Shown: one piece after another, positions 57,509 to 64,000 of the stretch
Layout of the letters: every line of letters begins with the position of its first letter
Numbering within the stretch: position 1 is the stretch's first letter
From: Marinobacter arenosus
GTDB lineage: Bacteria > Pseudomonadota > Gammaproteobacteria > Pseudomonadales > Oleiphilaceae
Direction of reading: 5' to 3'
Assembly: GCF_019264345.1 (NCBI RefSeq)
Contig: NZ_JAHVAO010000001.1
Span: 868,001-932,000, forward strand
DNA: 64,000 nt
Notes under the pieces: model-generated
The model's database searches: none
Told to the model about the DNA's origin: nothing
Seen by the model: the letters and a program-made list of their open reading frames with translations, nothing else
Translations under genes and position numbers: made by a program

Positions 57509-57527
57509 AATGTAACATTATAACATT
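57509..57527 (+). promoter_or_regulatory. Zur box upstream of znuA
   Basis: AATGTAACATTATAACATT agrees at 16 of 19 positions with the enterobacterial Zur consensus as I recall it, and has inverted AATGT/ACATT ends. It lies 30 bases before the znuA ATG. Zur with zinc would repress from here. Confidence 0.75.
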
Positions 57528-57556
57528 CCATCAAATGAATCAGGATACGCCCAACC

Positions 57557-58486
57557 ATGCCCCGAGCTTACGCCAAAGCCACCAGCACCCTTCTCGCCGG
57601 ACTGTTATTTACCGCGCCCGCTCTGGGTACCGCCACCGAAGTTGTTACCTCCATCAAGCCCCTGGAGCTGCTGGTTCGGGCCATCGCCAGTGACGATGTC
57701 AGATCCAGCACCCTCGTACCCGCGGGCTCCAGCCCGCACACGTACAGCATGCGGCCGTCCCAGCGGCGTGCGCTCGAAAACGCCGACGTGATTTTCTGGG
57801 TCGGACCGGACGTCGAAAGCTTTCTCGATCGCCTTCTTCAGGGCGACGAGTTCCGGGACCGAACCGTGGCCTTCATGACTGAAGACACACACGCCGACGA
57901 GGAAGAGGAAGGGCACGACGACCATGCCGGAGAAACCCATGCGCATGATCATGGTGACGGCGAGGACCCCCATGTCTGGCTGGATCCCGTTCTTGCGCTC
58001 GGCATGGCCAAAGAGATCCACGAGACCCTGTCCGGGTTGGAAGACGCTGACCGGGCGACACTGGACCAAAACCTCGCCCGATTCGAGACGAGCCTGGCGG
58101 AAACCGAATCCCTCATCCGCGAGAAACTGGCGCCCACCCATGAACTCAGCCTGTTTGCCTACCACAGCGCATTCACCCGGTTCGCCGGACACTACGGGCT
58201 TTCACTGGAGGATGTCCTGACCCTCAATCCGGAGTTGTCACCCGGTGCCCGACACGTTGCCGAGGTTCAGTCCAAATTGCGCAAGGCCAACCACCCGTGC
58301 CTATTGACCGAACCGCAGTTCAACCGCCAGTGGTGGACCTCCATCACCGAGGGTCTGGACGTAACCTTCAGCACCTGGGATCCCCTGGCCACGGACATCG
58401 AAGTCACCGCAGACGGGTACCGGGCTTTCCAACTCAGCATTGCCGAGGCCGTATTGAAGTGCCTACCAGAGAATACCGAGCATTAA
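57557..58486 (+). CDS. znuA: zinc ABC transporter periplasmic binding protein
   Basis: High-affinity zinc capture in the periplasm, 309 residues. Signal peptide about 1-25. Zinc-ligand His residues are in GSSPHTYSMRPSQ (about residue 57) and FAYHSAFTRFAGHYGLS (about 198-214). A His/Asp/Glu-rich flexible loop (about 113-138, with EGHDDHAGETHAHDHGDGED) is typical of zinc-specific members. DPHVWLDP follows the loop. A Zur box precedes it. znuB, znuC and zur are not adjacent. Its last 24 bases overlap the convergent AEC gene. Confidence 0.95.
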   Translation: MPRAYAKATSTLLAGLLFTAPALGTATEVVTSIKPLELLVRAIASDDVRSSTLVPAGSSPHTYSMRPSQRRALENADVIFWVGPDVESFLDRLLQGDEFRDRTVAFMTEDTHADEEEEGHDDHAGETHAHDHGDGEDPHVWLDPVLALGMAKEIHETLSGLEDADRATLDQNLARFETSLAETESLIREKLAPTHELSLFAYHSAFTRFAGHYGLSLEDVLTLNPELSPGARHVAEVQSKLRKANHPCLLTEPQFNRQWWTSITEGLDVTFSTWDPLATDIEVTADGYRAFQLSIAEAVLKCLPENTEH

Positions 58487-59377
58487 AGGGATGGACGCCA
58501 TGGCGAGCAAGGTCTGACCGCTGATGATGCCTGCCATTAATGGGGCATCGCCGCCCAGTTGCCTCGCCAGAATGTAGGCCGACGTGGCCGTAGGCAACGT
58601 TGCCAGCAGGATCACCACCTGAACGAGCAGCCCGTCCAGCCCCAGCATCAAGGCGAGCCCCGCCGCCATCAGGGGAAACGCAAACAGTTTCAGAATGGAC
58701 GACACAAGGAAGGGCATGGACGCCCCCCTGAGCGCCTTCAGTTGAAGACCCGCACCGACGGTCATCAGCCCCATGGGCAGCGCCAGATCACTGAGTGGGG
58801 ACAGGATCCCGGCCAGCAGGGGATGGAAACCGATCTCGAAAAAGCTCCAGACCACACCGATCACCGACCCGACAATCAGTGGGTTGGTGATGATTGCCTT
58901 CATCACCGGTCGGAAACGAACCGGATCCTGGCTGGCCACCAGCGAGAACATCAGAATGCACATCAGGTTCAGCAAGGGCACCATAATGGCTACGGCGATC
59001 GCCGTGAGCGACAACCCCTCATCCCCGAGCAACATGCCGCCGGCGGCAAGACCCACGTAGGAGTTGAAACGGATGGCGCCCTGGTAGACAGAAGAGAAAA
59101 CCGGACCGGGCCATTTCCAGAACCACTGAACGACCCACAGTGCCAGCGTCATCGCCAGCAGCATGGCGCAGATCAGCAGGGCAATGTCGGAGTATGCCGA
59201 AGCGGGCAGACGAGCCTGGCCCAACTTGAACACCAGCATGGCCGGAAAAAGAACGTAATAGGTGAAGCGCTCTGCCCTCGGCCAGAAATCACCACCGGGA
59301 AAATCCCAGCGTCGAAACAGGTGACCGAGCAAAATCAGGACAAAAACCGGAACAAGCGCCTGAACCATCACCGGCAT
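58463..59377 (-). CDS. AEC (auxin efflux carrier) family transporter
   Basis: 304-residue integral membrane protein with about ten hydrophobic segments in two repeats, as in the AEC family. The conserved Asn/Pro-containing stretches include FNSYVGLAAGG (about 101-111) and TNPLIVGSVIGVVWSFFEIG, and the C-terminal LATLPTATSAYILARQLGGD. ATG 59377 is chosen over TTG 59392 because GGAG is 9 bases before it. AEC proteins move organic acids such as malate or malonate; the substrate is unknown. Confidence 0.9.
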   Translation of the reverse strand: MPVMVQALVPVFVLILLGHLFRRWDFPGGDFWPRAERFTYYVLFPAMLVFKLGQARLPASAYSDIALLICAMLLAMTLALWVVQWFWKWPGPVFSSVYQGAIRFNSYVGLAAGGMLLGDEGLSLTAIAVAIMVPLLNLMCILMFSLVASQDPVRFRPVMKAIITNPLIVGSVIGVVWSFFEIGFHPLLAGILSPLSDLALPMGLMTVGAGLQLKALRGASMPFLVSSILKLFAFPLMAAGLALMLGLDGLLVQVVILLATLPTATSAYILARQLGGDAPLMAGIISGQTLLAMASIPLMLGILW

Positions 59378-59487
59378 AGATGCAAACTCCAAGGCCGTCA
59401 GGAGCCACGCATACGCCGCCCCGTCATTAGGAAGCTATGCAGCATAACAAATGGACCGCGGCCCGTCCCATAGACAAACCGGGAGGA

Positions 59488-60258
59488 TCAGCCCTGGCGC
59501 AGTCTCTTCAGGACCGCCCGCGTCACTGACGCCGGAGCTGAACGGGCCACGGGCCAGAGTGCCTTGAACTGGGCGGAGATGGGCCGATGCAACCTGGGCG
59601 AACGTACCTGTTCCCAGACCTCACGGGCGACCTCCTCCGGCCTGAGGTTGACGCCGAGGCTGTCGAAAAGGCGCGAGGCACCGGCATTGTCATGGACCAT
59701 GGCGGTTTTCACGAACGGCGGCATAAGGTCACAGACCCGGATTCCATGTGGCTCCCACTCGATATCCAATGCCTCCGTCAAGGCACGGACGGCGTGTTTG
59801 CTCGCCGAATACGAGGCAAAGTCGGGAATGCCATAGGCCGCCGATGCCGAACTCATGTTCACCACCACCGGGCGGGAAGTGGCCTTCAGATAAGGGAAGG
59901 CCACGTGCAGGACGTTCATGAGCCCGATGACATTGACCTCAACCACCGCCTTGTGGGAGGCCATATCGATGTCCTCGAAGGCCCCGACCCGCAGGATTCC
60001 CGCGTTGTTGTGCAGGACATCAAGGGTACCACCAGTGTGCCGGGCGAAATCCGCAAGCGACCGGGCCACCGAAGTCGGGTCCGTCACATCCATAAGGTGA
60101 ATGGAACAGGCCCCTTCTTCCAGTTCTGACTTGAGCGCTGCCAGGGCCTGCTCATCCCGATCGGCGGCACCGATGAACCAGCCTTTGGATGCAAACAGCC
60201 GGGCCGTTTCCCGGCCGATTCCGGCGCCCGCGCCGGTGATGAAGATGGATTTCCTCAT
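59488..60258 (-). CDS. short-chain dehydrogenase/reductase
   Basis: Classical SDR oxidoreductase of 256 residues. TGAGAGIGRETA cofactor motif near residues 8-19, NNAG near 87, Ser in NMSSASAAYG (about 136), and Tyr/Lys in YSASKHAVRA (about 149 and 153). NAD(H) or NADP(H) use is not certain; the Asp at AADRDE after beta-2 favours NAD. It is a monocistronic gene divergent from dusA. Substrate unknown. Confidence 0.9.
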   Translation of the reverse strand: MRKSIFITGAGAGIGRETARLFASKGWFIGAADRDEQALAALKSELEEGACSIHLMDVTDPTSVARSLADFARHTGGTLDVLHNNAGILRVGAFEDIDMASHKAVVEVNVIGLMNVLHVAFPYLKATSRPVVVNMSSASAAYGIPDFASYSASKHAVRALTEALDIEWEPHGIRVCDLMPPFVKTAMVHDNAGASRLFDSLGVNLRPEEVAREVWEQVRSPRLHRPISAQFKALWPVARSAPASVTRAVLKRLRQG

Positions 60259-60393
60259 GCCCGTTCCTTTTCCCTTCCAGACTCATTTCGATGAAGCCCT
60301 GCATGAACTTCGCGCCAAACACTTACGTAAACACTGCTGCTTTGTTGATACAATGACCGATCAGGACAAACTTACTGACCAAACGAATTCATT

Positions 60394-61437
60394 ATGCCTT
60401 ACAGCCCTGGACAATCTCTGCCCTCGACTCCGTACGGTTCCGACACGATTTCAAGACGCTTTTGCGTTGCCCCGATGATGGATTGGACCACGAGCCACTA
60501 CCGTTACCTGGCCCGACTGCTGAGCCGCAACGCCCTGCTCTACACGGAAATGGTGACCACGGGTGCGCTGATTCATGGCGATACCGAACGGTTCCTGCGC
60601 CACGACCCGGCGGAGTACCCGCTGGCGCTGCAACTGGGGGGCAGTGACCCCGCCGAGTTGGCACATTGCGCCGCTCTGGCGGAGCAGTTTGGCTTTGACG
60701 AGGTCAATCTCAACGTGGGCTGCCCCAGCGACCGGGTCCAGAACAACATGATCGGCGCCTGCCTGATGGGGCATCCCGACAAGGTGGCTGAGGGCGTGAA
60801 AGCAATGATCGAGGCCACCAGCCTTCCGGTGACGGTCAAGCATCGCATCGGTATTGATGGCCGGGAATCCTGGGAAGACCTGTGCGAATTCATTGAAAAG
60901 GTTGCGGCAGCGGGTTGCCGGACCTTCATTGTTCATGCCCGGATCGCGATTCTGGAGGGACTGAGTCCGAAAGAGAACCGCGACATTCCACCGCTGAAGT
61001 ACGACTGGGTGTACCGCCTCAAACAGACCTACCCGGAGCTCGAGATCATCATCAACGGTGGCATCAAGACCTTTGACGAGTGTCACGGGCACCTGGCCCA
61101 CACCGACGGCGTGATGCTGGGCCGGGAGGCCTACCACAACCCCTGGCTGCTGGCAGGCGTGGACGCCGAGTTCTTTGGCGATGCCTCACCAGCGCGCACC
61201 CGCCATGACACCTTGAGGGCCATGATCCCCTTCATCCAGAGTGAACTTGAGCGCGGCGTGTTTCTCACCCACATGTCCCGACACCTGCTCGGCCTGTTCC
61301 ACGGTGTCCCCGGGGGACGCCAGTTCCGTCGATACATCAGTGAGAACGCTCACAAACCGGGCGCCGGGATCGAGGTCCTGCAGGCGGCACTTGAGAAAGT
61401 CCGTGAGCCGGAAACCGCCGTCATTGCGGAAGCTTAA
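60394..61437 (+). CDS. dusA: tRNA-dihydrouridine(20/20a) synthase
   Basis: FMN enzyme reducing uridines 20 and 20a of tRNA, 347 residues. FMN-barrel motif CVAPMMDWTTSHYRY (about 24-38), catalytic Cys in NLNVGCPSDRV (about 109), then KHRIGID, HARIA and INGGI (phosphate binding). The protein is slightly longer at the N-terminus than E. coli DusA. The LVGRSEP-type insertion seen in DusB and DusC is absent. Confidence 0.95.
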   Translation: MPYSPGQSLPSTPYGSDTISRRFCVAPMMDWTTSHYRYLARLLSRNALLYTEMVTTGALIHGDTERFLRHDPAEYPLALQLGGSDPAELAHCAALAEQFGFDEVNLNVGCPSDRVQNNMIGACLMGHPDKVAEGVKAMIEATSLPVTVKHRIGIDGRESWEDLCEFIEKVAAAGCRTFIVHARIAILEGLSPKENRDIPPLKYDWVYRLKQTYPELEIIINGGIKTFDECHGHLAHTDGVMLGREAYHNPWLLAGVDAEFFGDASPARTRHDTLRAMIPFIQSELERGVFLTHMSRHLLGLFHGVPGGRQFRRYISENAHKPGAGIEVLQAALEKVREPETAVIAEA

Positions 61438-61554
61438 TCGTCCCCATACCTTTTGTTGTCTTGTTCCTGTCAGACCAGCCCGTTATTGTAGGTGAAAGGC
61501 CAGCATCCGGGAGTCGGATGCATCAATAACCGATCAACCGGGACGACAGGACGA

Positions 61555-62520
61555 ATGACGAATAAGCTTGAACAACTGAAAACCATGACCACCGTGGTTG
61601 CCGATACCGGTGACCTCGACGCCATCGCCAAATGGCGGCCGGAAGACGCCACGACCAACCCTTCCCTACTGCTGAAAGCGGCGGCCTCGGACGGCTATCG
61701 TCCCATGCTGGACAAGGCCGTCGCCGAAGCCCGACGTCACGGCGGCTCCGATGCCGAACAACTGACCATGGCCACCGACAGCCTGGCGGTGCTGGCAGGG
61801 CGGGAAATCCTGAACCTGATTCCCGGCGTGGTGTCCACCGAGGTCGACGCCCGACTTTCGTTTGATACCGCCGGCACACTGGAGCGGGCCCGCCGCCTCG
61901 TTGATCTCTACGACAAGCACGGTGTCGATACCAATCGCGTCCTGATCAAGATTGCCTCCACCTGGGAGGGCATTCGGGCGGCCGAGCAATTGGAGAAGGA
62001 AGGCATTCGCTGCAACCTGACCCTGCTCTTTTCCTTTATCCAAGCTGCTGCCTGCGCCCAGGCCGGCGCCTTCCTGATCTCGCCATTTGTTGGCCGGATT
62101 CTGGACTGGCACCTCGCCACGTCCGGGCGGGACAGCTTCCCCGCAGCCGAAGACCCGGGCGTCCTGTCGGTTTCAAGGATCTATAATTATTACAAGGCCA
62201 ATGGCTACGATACCGTGGTCATGGGGGCGAGCTTCAGAAACATCGGCGAGATCGAAATGCTTGCCGGGTGTGACCGATTGACCATCAGCCCCGCGCTTTT
62301 GCAGGCGTTGCAGGACGACACCAGTGAGCTGACGCGCAAACTGTCTGCCAACGGTGCCACTTCACCCGACCGGCCCGGCACTGTTAACGAGCGGATTTTC
62401 CGCTGGGAATCCAACGAAGACGCCATGGCAACGGAAAAACTTGCCGACGGTATCCGGCGCTTTACCGCTGACCAGATTGAGCTGGAACACCGCGTTCGGC
62501 AACTGGCCAAAGCGGCCTGA
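61555..62520 (+). CDS. tal: transaldolase
   Basis: Pentose-phosphate enzyme exchanging dihydroxyacetone units, 321 residues (TalB type). N-terminal [20 protein letters not shown]. The Schiff-base Lys is in [12 protein letters not shown] (about residue 132), and [13 protein letters not shown] is near 222. The frame opens upstream, but ATG 61555 fits TalB and has ACAGGA before it. It lies 117 bases after dusA. Confidence 0.97.
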   Translation: MTNKLEQLKTMTTVVADTGDLDAIAKWRPEDATTNPSLLLKAAASDGYRPMLDKAVAEARRHGGSDAEQLTMATDSLAVLAGREILNLIPGVVSTEVDARLSFDTAGTLERARRLVDLYDKHGVDTNRVLIKIASTWEGIRAAEQLEKEGIRCNLTLLFSFIQAAACAQAGAFLISPFVGRILDWHLATSGRDSFPAAEDPGVLSVSRIYNYYKANGYDTVVMGASFRNIGEIEMLAGCDRLTISPALLQALQDDTSELTRKLSANGATSPDRPGTVNERIFRWESNEDAMATEKLADGIRRFTADQIELEHRVRQLAKAA

Positions 62521-62552
62521 ATTCAATGTGAACGGAGCCTTGCAGTCCCATC

Positions 62553-62999
62553 ATGATAGAGCATCTGAAAAAGCTGTTCGCCGCCCCGGAAACGGCGGCA
62601 TCGGAACCTGACCCACATCAGCTCGCGGTTGCCGCCACGGCACTGATGGTACAGCTTTCCCGGATCGACCGGGATGAAGACGAGCGGGAAATGCAGACCA
62701 TCGTGGACTGCGCAGTAAAGGCGCACCAGGTCACCCGGGAAGAGGCGGAAACGATTCTCGCCGATGCCCTCAGCCATGCCGACGACGCGACCTCCATGTA
62801 CGAGTTCACCGGCCAGATCAATGAGCACCTGGACCAGGCGTCCAAGCAAGCGCTGCTGGAAAGCATCTGGCGGGTGGCGTTTGCCGACGGCCGCATCGAC
62901 AAGTACGAGGAACACCTGATTCGCCGAATGGCGGACTTGCTGCATCTTAATCATCGGGAGTACATGCAAGCGCGGCACCGGGCGGAGAGCGCCGGTTAA
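62553..62999 (+). CDS. TerB-like (tellurite-resistance TerB fold) protein
   Basis: 148-residue helical protein. The pattern LAVAATALMVQLSRIDRDEDEREMQ (about 24-48) and VAFADGRIDKYEEHLIRRMADLL (about 109-131) holds acidic metal-binding loops like those of TerB. No other ter genes are present, so this is a stand-alone TerB-like protein, common in gammaproteobacteria and of unknown function. It follows tal by 32 bases and precedes the DAHP synthase by 14, so the three may be co-transcribed. Confidence 0.85.
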   Translation: MIEHLKKLFAAPETAASEPDPHQLAVAATALMVQLSRIDRDEDEREMQTIVDCAVKAHQVTREEAETILADALSHADDATSMYEFTGQINEHLDQASKQALLESIWRVAFADGRIDKYEEHLIRRMADLLHLNHREYMQARHRAESAG

Positions 63000-63013
63000 G
63001 ACGAGGAGACAGC

Positions 63014-64000
63014 ATGCTAGCCATTCTTCACCCCAACACCTCACTGGACAGCGACGCCTATCGCCAGACCATGGATTACCTGGAAAATCTGCCGGGGGTG
63101 TCGGTACGGGTTCATGAAGTTCAGGGCGCGAGCCAGCGCCTGACCGAGATCTACCTTCTTGGCGACACCAAGTCGCTGGACAAGGAAGAAGTGGAAGCCT
63201 TGCCTGCCGTCGAGCGCGCTATCCGGATTTCCGATGACTACCGGATCCTCGGACGCCATCGGGATGATCGACGCCAGAGCGGCTTTACCTACAACGGGGT
63301 TGAGTTCAGCCAGTCCAACCTGAACGTGTTCGCCGGCCTGTGCGCGGTGGATGTGCCCGAGCACGTGGAAATGATGATGCAGGCCCTGGAGGACAATGGC
63401 GAGGTGTGCACCCGGATGGGCGCCTACAAGCCGAGGACCAACCCTTATTCGTTCCAGGGACATGGCAAGGGTTGCCTGCCCTGGGTGTTCGAGAAAGCGG
63501 GCAAGCATGGCATCAAGGTGATTGCCATGGAGATCACCCACGAAAGCCACATTGAGGAGATCGATACCTGCCTGGAGAAACTCGGGCGCCCGACCGGCGT
63601 CATGTTGCAGGTTGGCACCCGTAACACCCAGAACTTCGAGCTGCTCAAGGCAATCGGCCGCCAGAGCACCTATCCCGTCCTCCTCAAACGCGGATTCGGA
63701 ATCACCCTGAATGAATCCCTGAATGCGGCCGAATACCTGGCCAGCGAAGGCAACGCCAACGTTATCTTCTGCCTCCGGGGAATGAAAACCGAGGCCGGTC
63801 AACCTCACCGGAACATGGTCGACTTCGCTCATGTTCCGGCGGTAAAACGACTGACCCGAATGCCAGTTTGCGTTGATCCATCCCATTCCGTCGGAAGCCG
63901 GGAAAGGGCGCCGGACGGGGTTCTGGATGTTATGCACGCCACCGCGCAGGGAGTGATCGCCGGGGCCAACATGGTACTCGTGGACTTCCACCCCAAGCCG
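63014..64000 (+). CDS. 3-deoxy-7-phosphoheptulonate synthase, 5' part (cut by window end)
   Basis: 329 codons are visible with no stop. The protein begins MLAILHPNTSLDSDAYRQTM and has a small ferredoxin-like N-terminal domain (about 1-70). A barrel with RMGAYKPRTNPYSFQG (about residues 134-149), VMLQVGTRNTQNFELL, PVLLKRGFG and CVDPSHSVGSRE follows, which is the type I-beta (Thermotoga-like) DAHP synthase pattern. It condenses PEP and erythrose-4-phosphate, the first step of aromatic amino-acid synthesis, and transaldolase nearby handles erythrose-4-phosphate. GAGGAG lies upstream. A paralogue of the I-alpha enzymes cannot be excluded from this part alone. Confidence 0.9.
   Translation, partial: MLAILHPNTSLDSDAYRQTMDYLENLPGVSVRVHEVQGASQRLTEIYLLGDTKSLDKEEVEALPAVERAIRISDDYRILGRHRDDRRQSGFTYNGVEFSQSNLNVFAGLCAVDVPEHVEMMMQALEDNGEVCTRMGAYKPRTNPYSFQGHGKGCLPWVFEKAGKHGIKVIAMEITHESHIEEIDTCLEKLGRPTGVMLQVGTRNTQNFELLKAIGRQSTYPVLLKRGFGITLNESLNAAEYLASEGNANVIFCLRGMKTEAGQPHRNMVDFAHVPAVKRLTRMPVCVDPSHSVGSRERAPDGVLDVMHATAQGVIAGANMVLVDFHPKP

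Noticed and set aside
58559..59473. 304-codon plus-strand frame opposite the AEC transporter
   Set aside because: Gln/His/Arg-rich antisense product of a membrane-protein gene; no homology recognised.
60270..60360. Tiny open frame of about 21 codons between the SDR and dusA genes
   Set aside because: It has no good ribosome site and no recognisable sequence; the region is more likely the dusA upstream region.

Overview
The window looks like a stretch of core chromosome from a marine gammaproteobacterium, most likely Marinobacter or a close relative. GC content is moderately high, coding is dense, and gene order closely follows Pseudomonas-type blocks (glnS-ppiB-lpxH; rne-rluC-HAD-sppA-maf-yceD-rpmF-plsX-fabD-fabG-acpP-fabF-pabC-mltG-tmk; ppsR/ppsA-rraA; gltX with tRNAs). 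The genus is an inference from gene content and protein style. I see no insertion sequence, phage, CRISPR array, toxin-antitoxin pair, defence island or biosynthetic cluster.

Layout. 1-1.5 kb: 5' end of glnS (minus), then ppiB-lpxH (plus). 1.6-5.8 kb: a polar amino-acid ABC transporter operon (aapJQMP type, minus). 6-11.9 kb: single genes, namely a lipoprotein with a lysozyme-like motif, a ketopantoate-reductase-like enzyme, a hotdog thioesterase, a small outer-membrane barrel, the divergent fpr/finR pair and miaE. 12-14.6 kb: acnB. 14.7-19.6 kb: a TAXI-TRAP transporter operon with a TauE/SafE permease and a quinone-oxidoreductase-like enzyme. 19.9-25.7 kb: proline catabolism (putP, putA without its DNA-binding domain, AraC-type regulator). 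25.7-33.7 kb: the fatty-acid/phospholipid operon from yceD-rpmF to tmk. 33.8-40.9 kb: maf, sppA, a HAD phosphatase, rluC, and the divergent rne with a leader of about 530 nt.

40.9-44.4 kb: UPF0149 protein, PHP-domain RNase-AM-like protein, YciI, SH3-coiled-coil membrane protein, PilZ protein and rraA. 44.4-47.7 kb: ppsA and its regulator ppsR, divergent. 47.8-55.5 kb: M16C protease and five poorly characterised genes (two-TM protein, PEGA-MORN protein, membrane-anchored receiver protein, MobA-like nucleotidyltransferase lacking a normal start codon, tandem PTPS-fold protein). 55.6-57.4 kb: tRNA-Glu, tRNA-Ala and gltX. 57.5-64 kb: znuA with a Zur box, AEC transporter, SDR, dusA, tal, TerB-like protein and a DAHP synthase cut by the window end.

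How the genes work together. One polycistronic block links ribosome assembly (L32, YceD), phospholipid and fatty-acid synthesis, folate, cell-wall and dTMP kinase functions. RNase E and its inhibitor RraA, plus an RNase-AM-like enzyme, lie within 7 kb. PpsR is expected to switch PpsA by reversible phosphorylation. PutP imports proline for PutA under the AraC-type regulator.

The only gap between genes longer than 300 bases is 37187-37779, the rne promoter and leader. The items most worth a second look are the lysozyme-like lipoprotein, the MobA-like gene with no usual start codon, the tandem PTPS protein with split active-site residues, the nearly leaderless yceD promoter, the rne leader, and the membrane-anchored receiver protein beside the PEGA-MORN protein. 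I did not find a convincing wholly new system.
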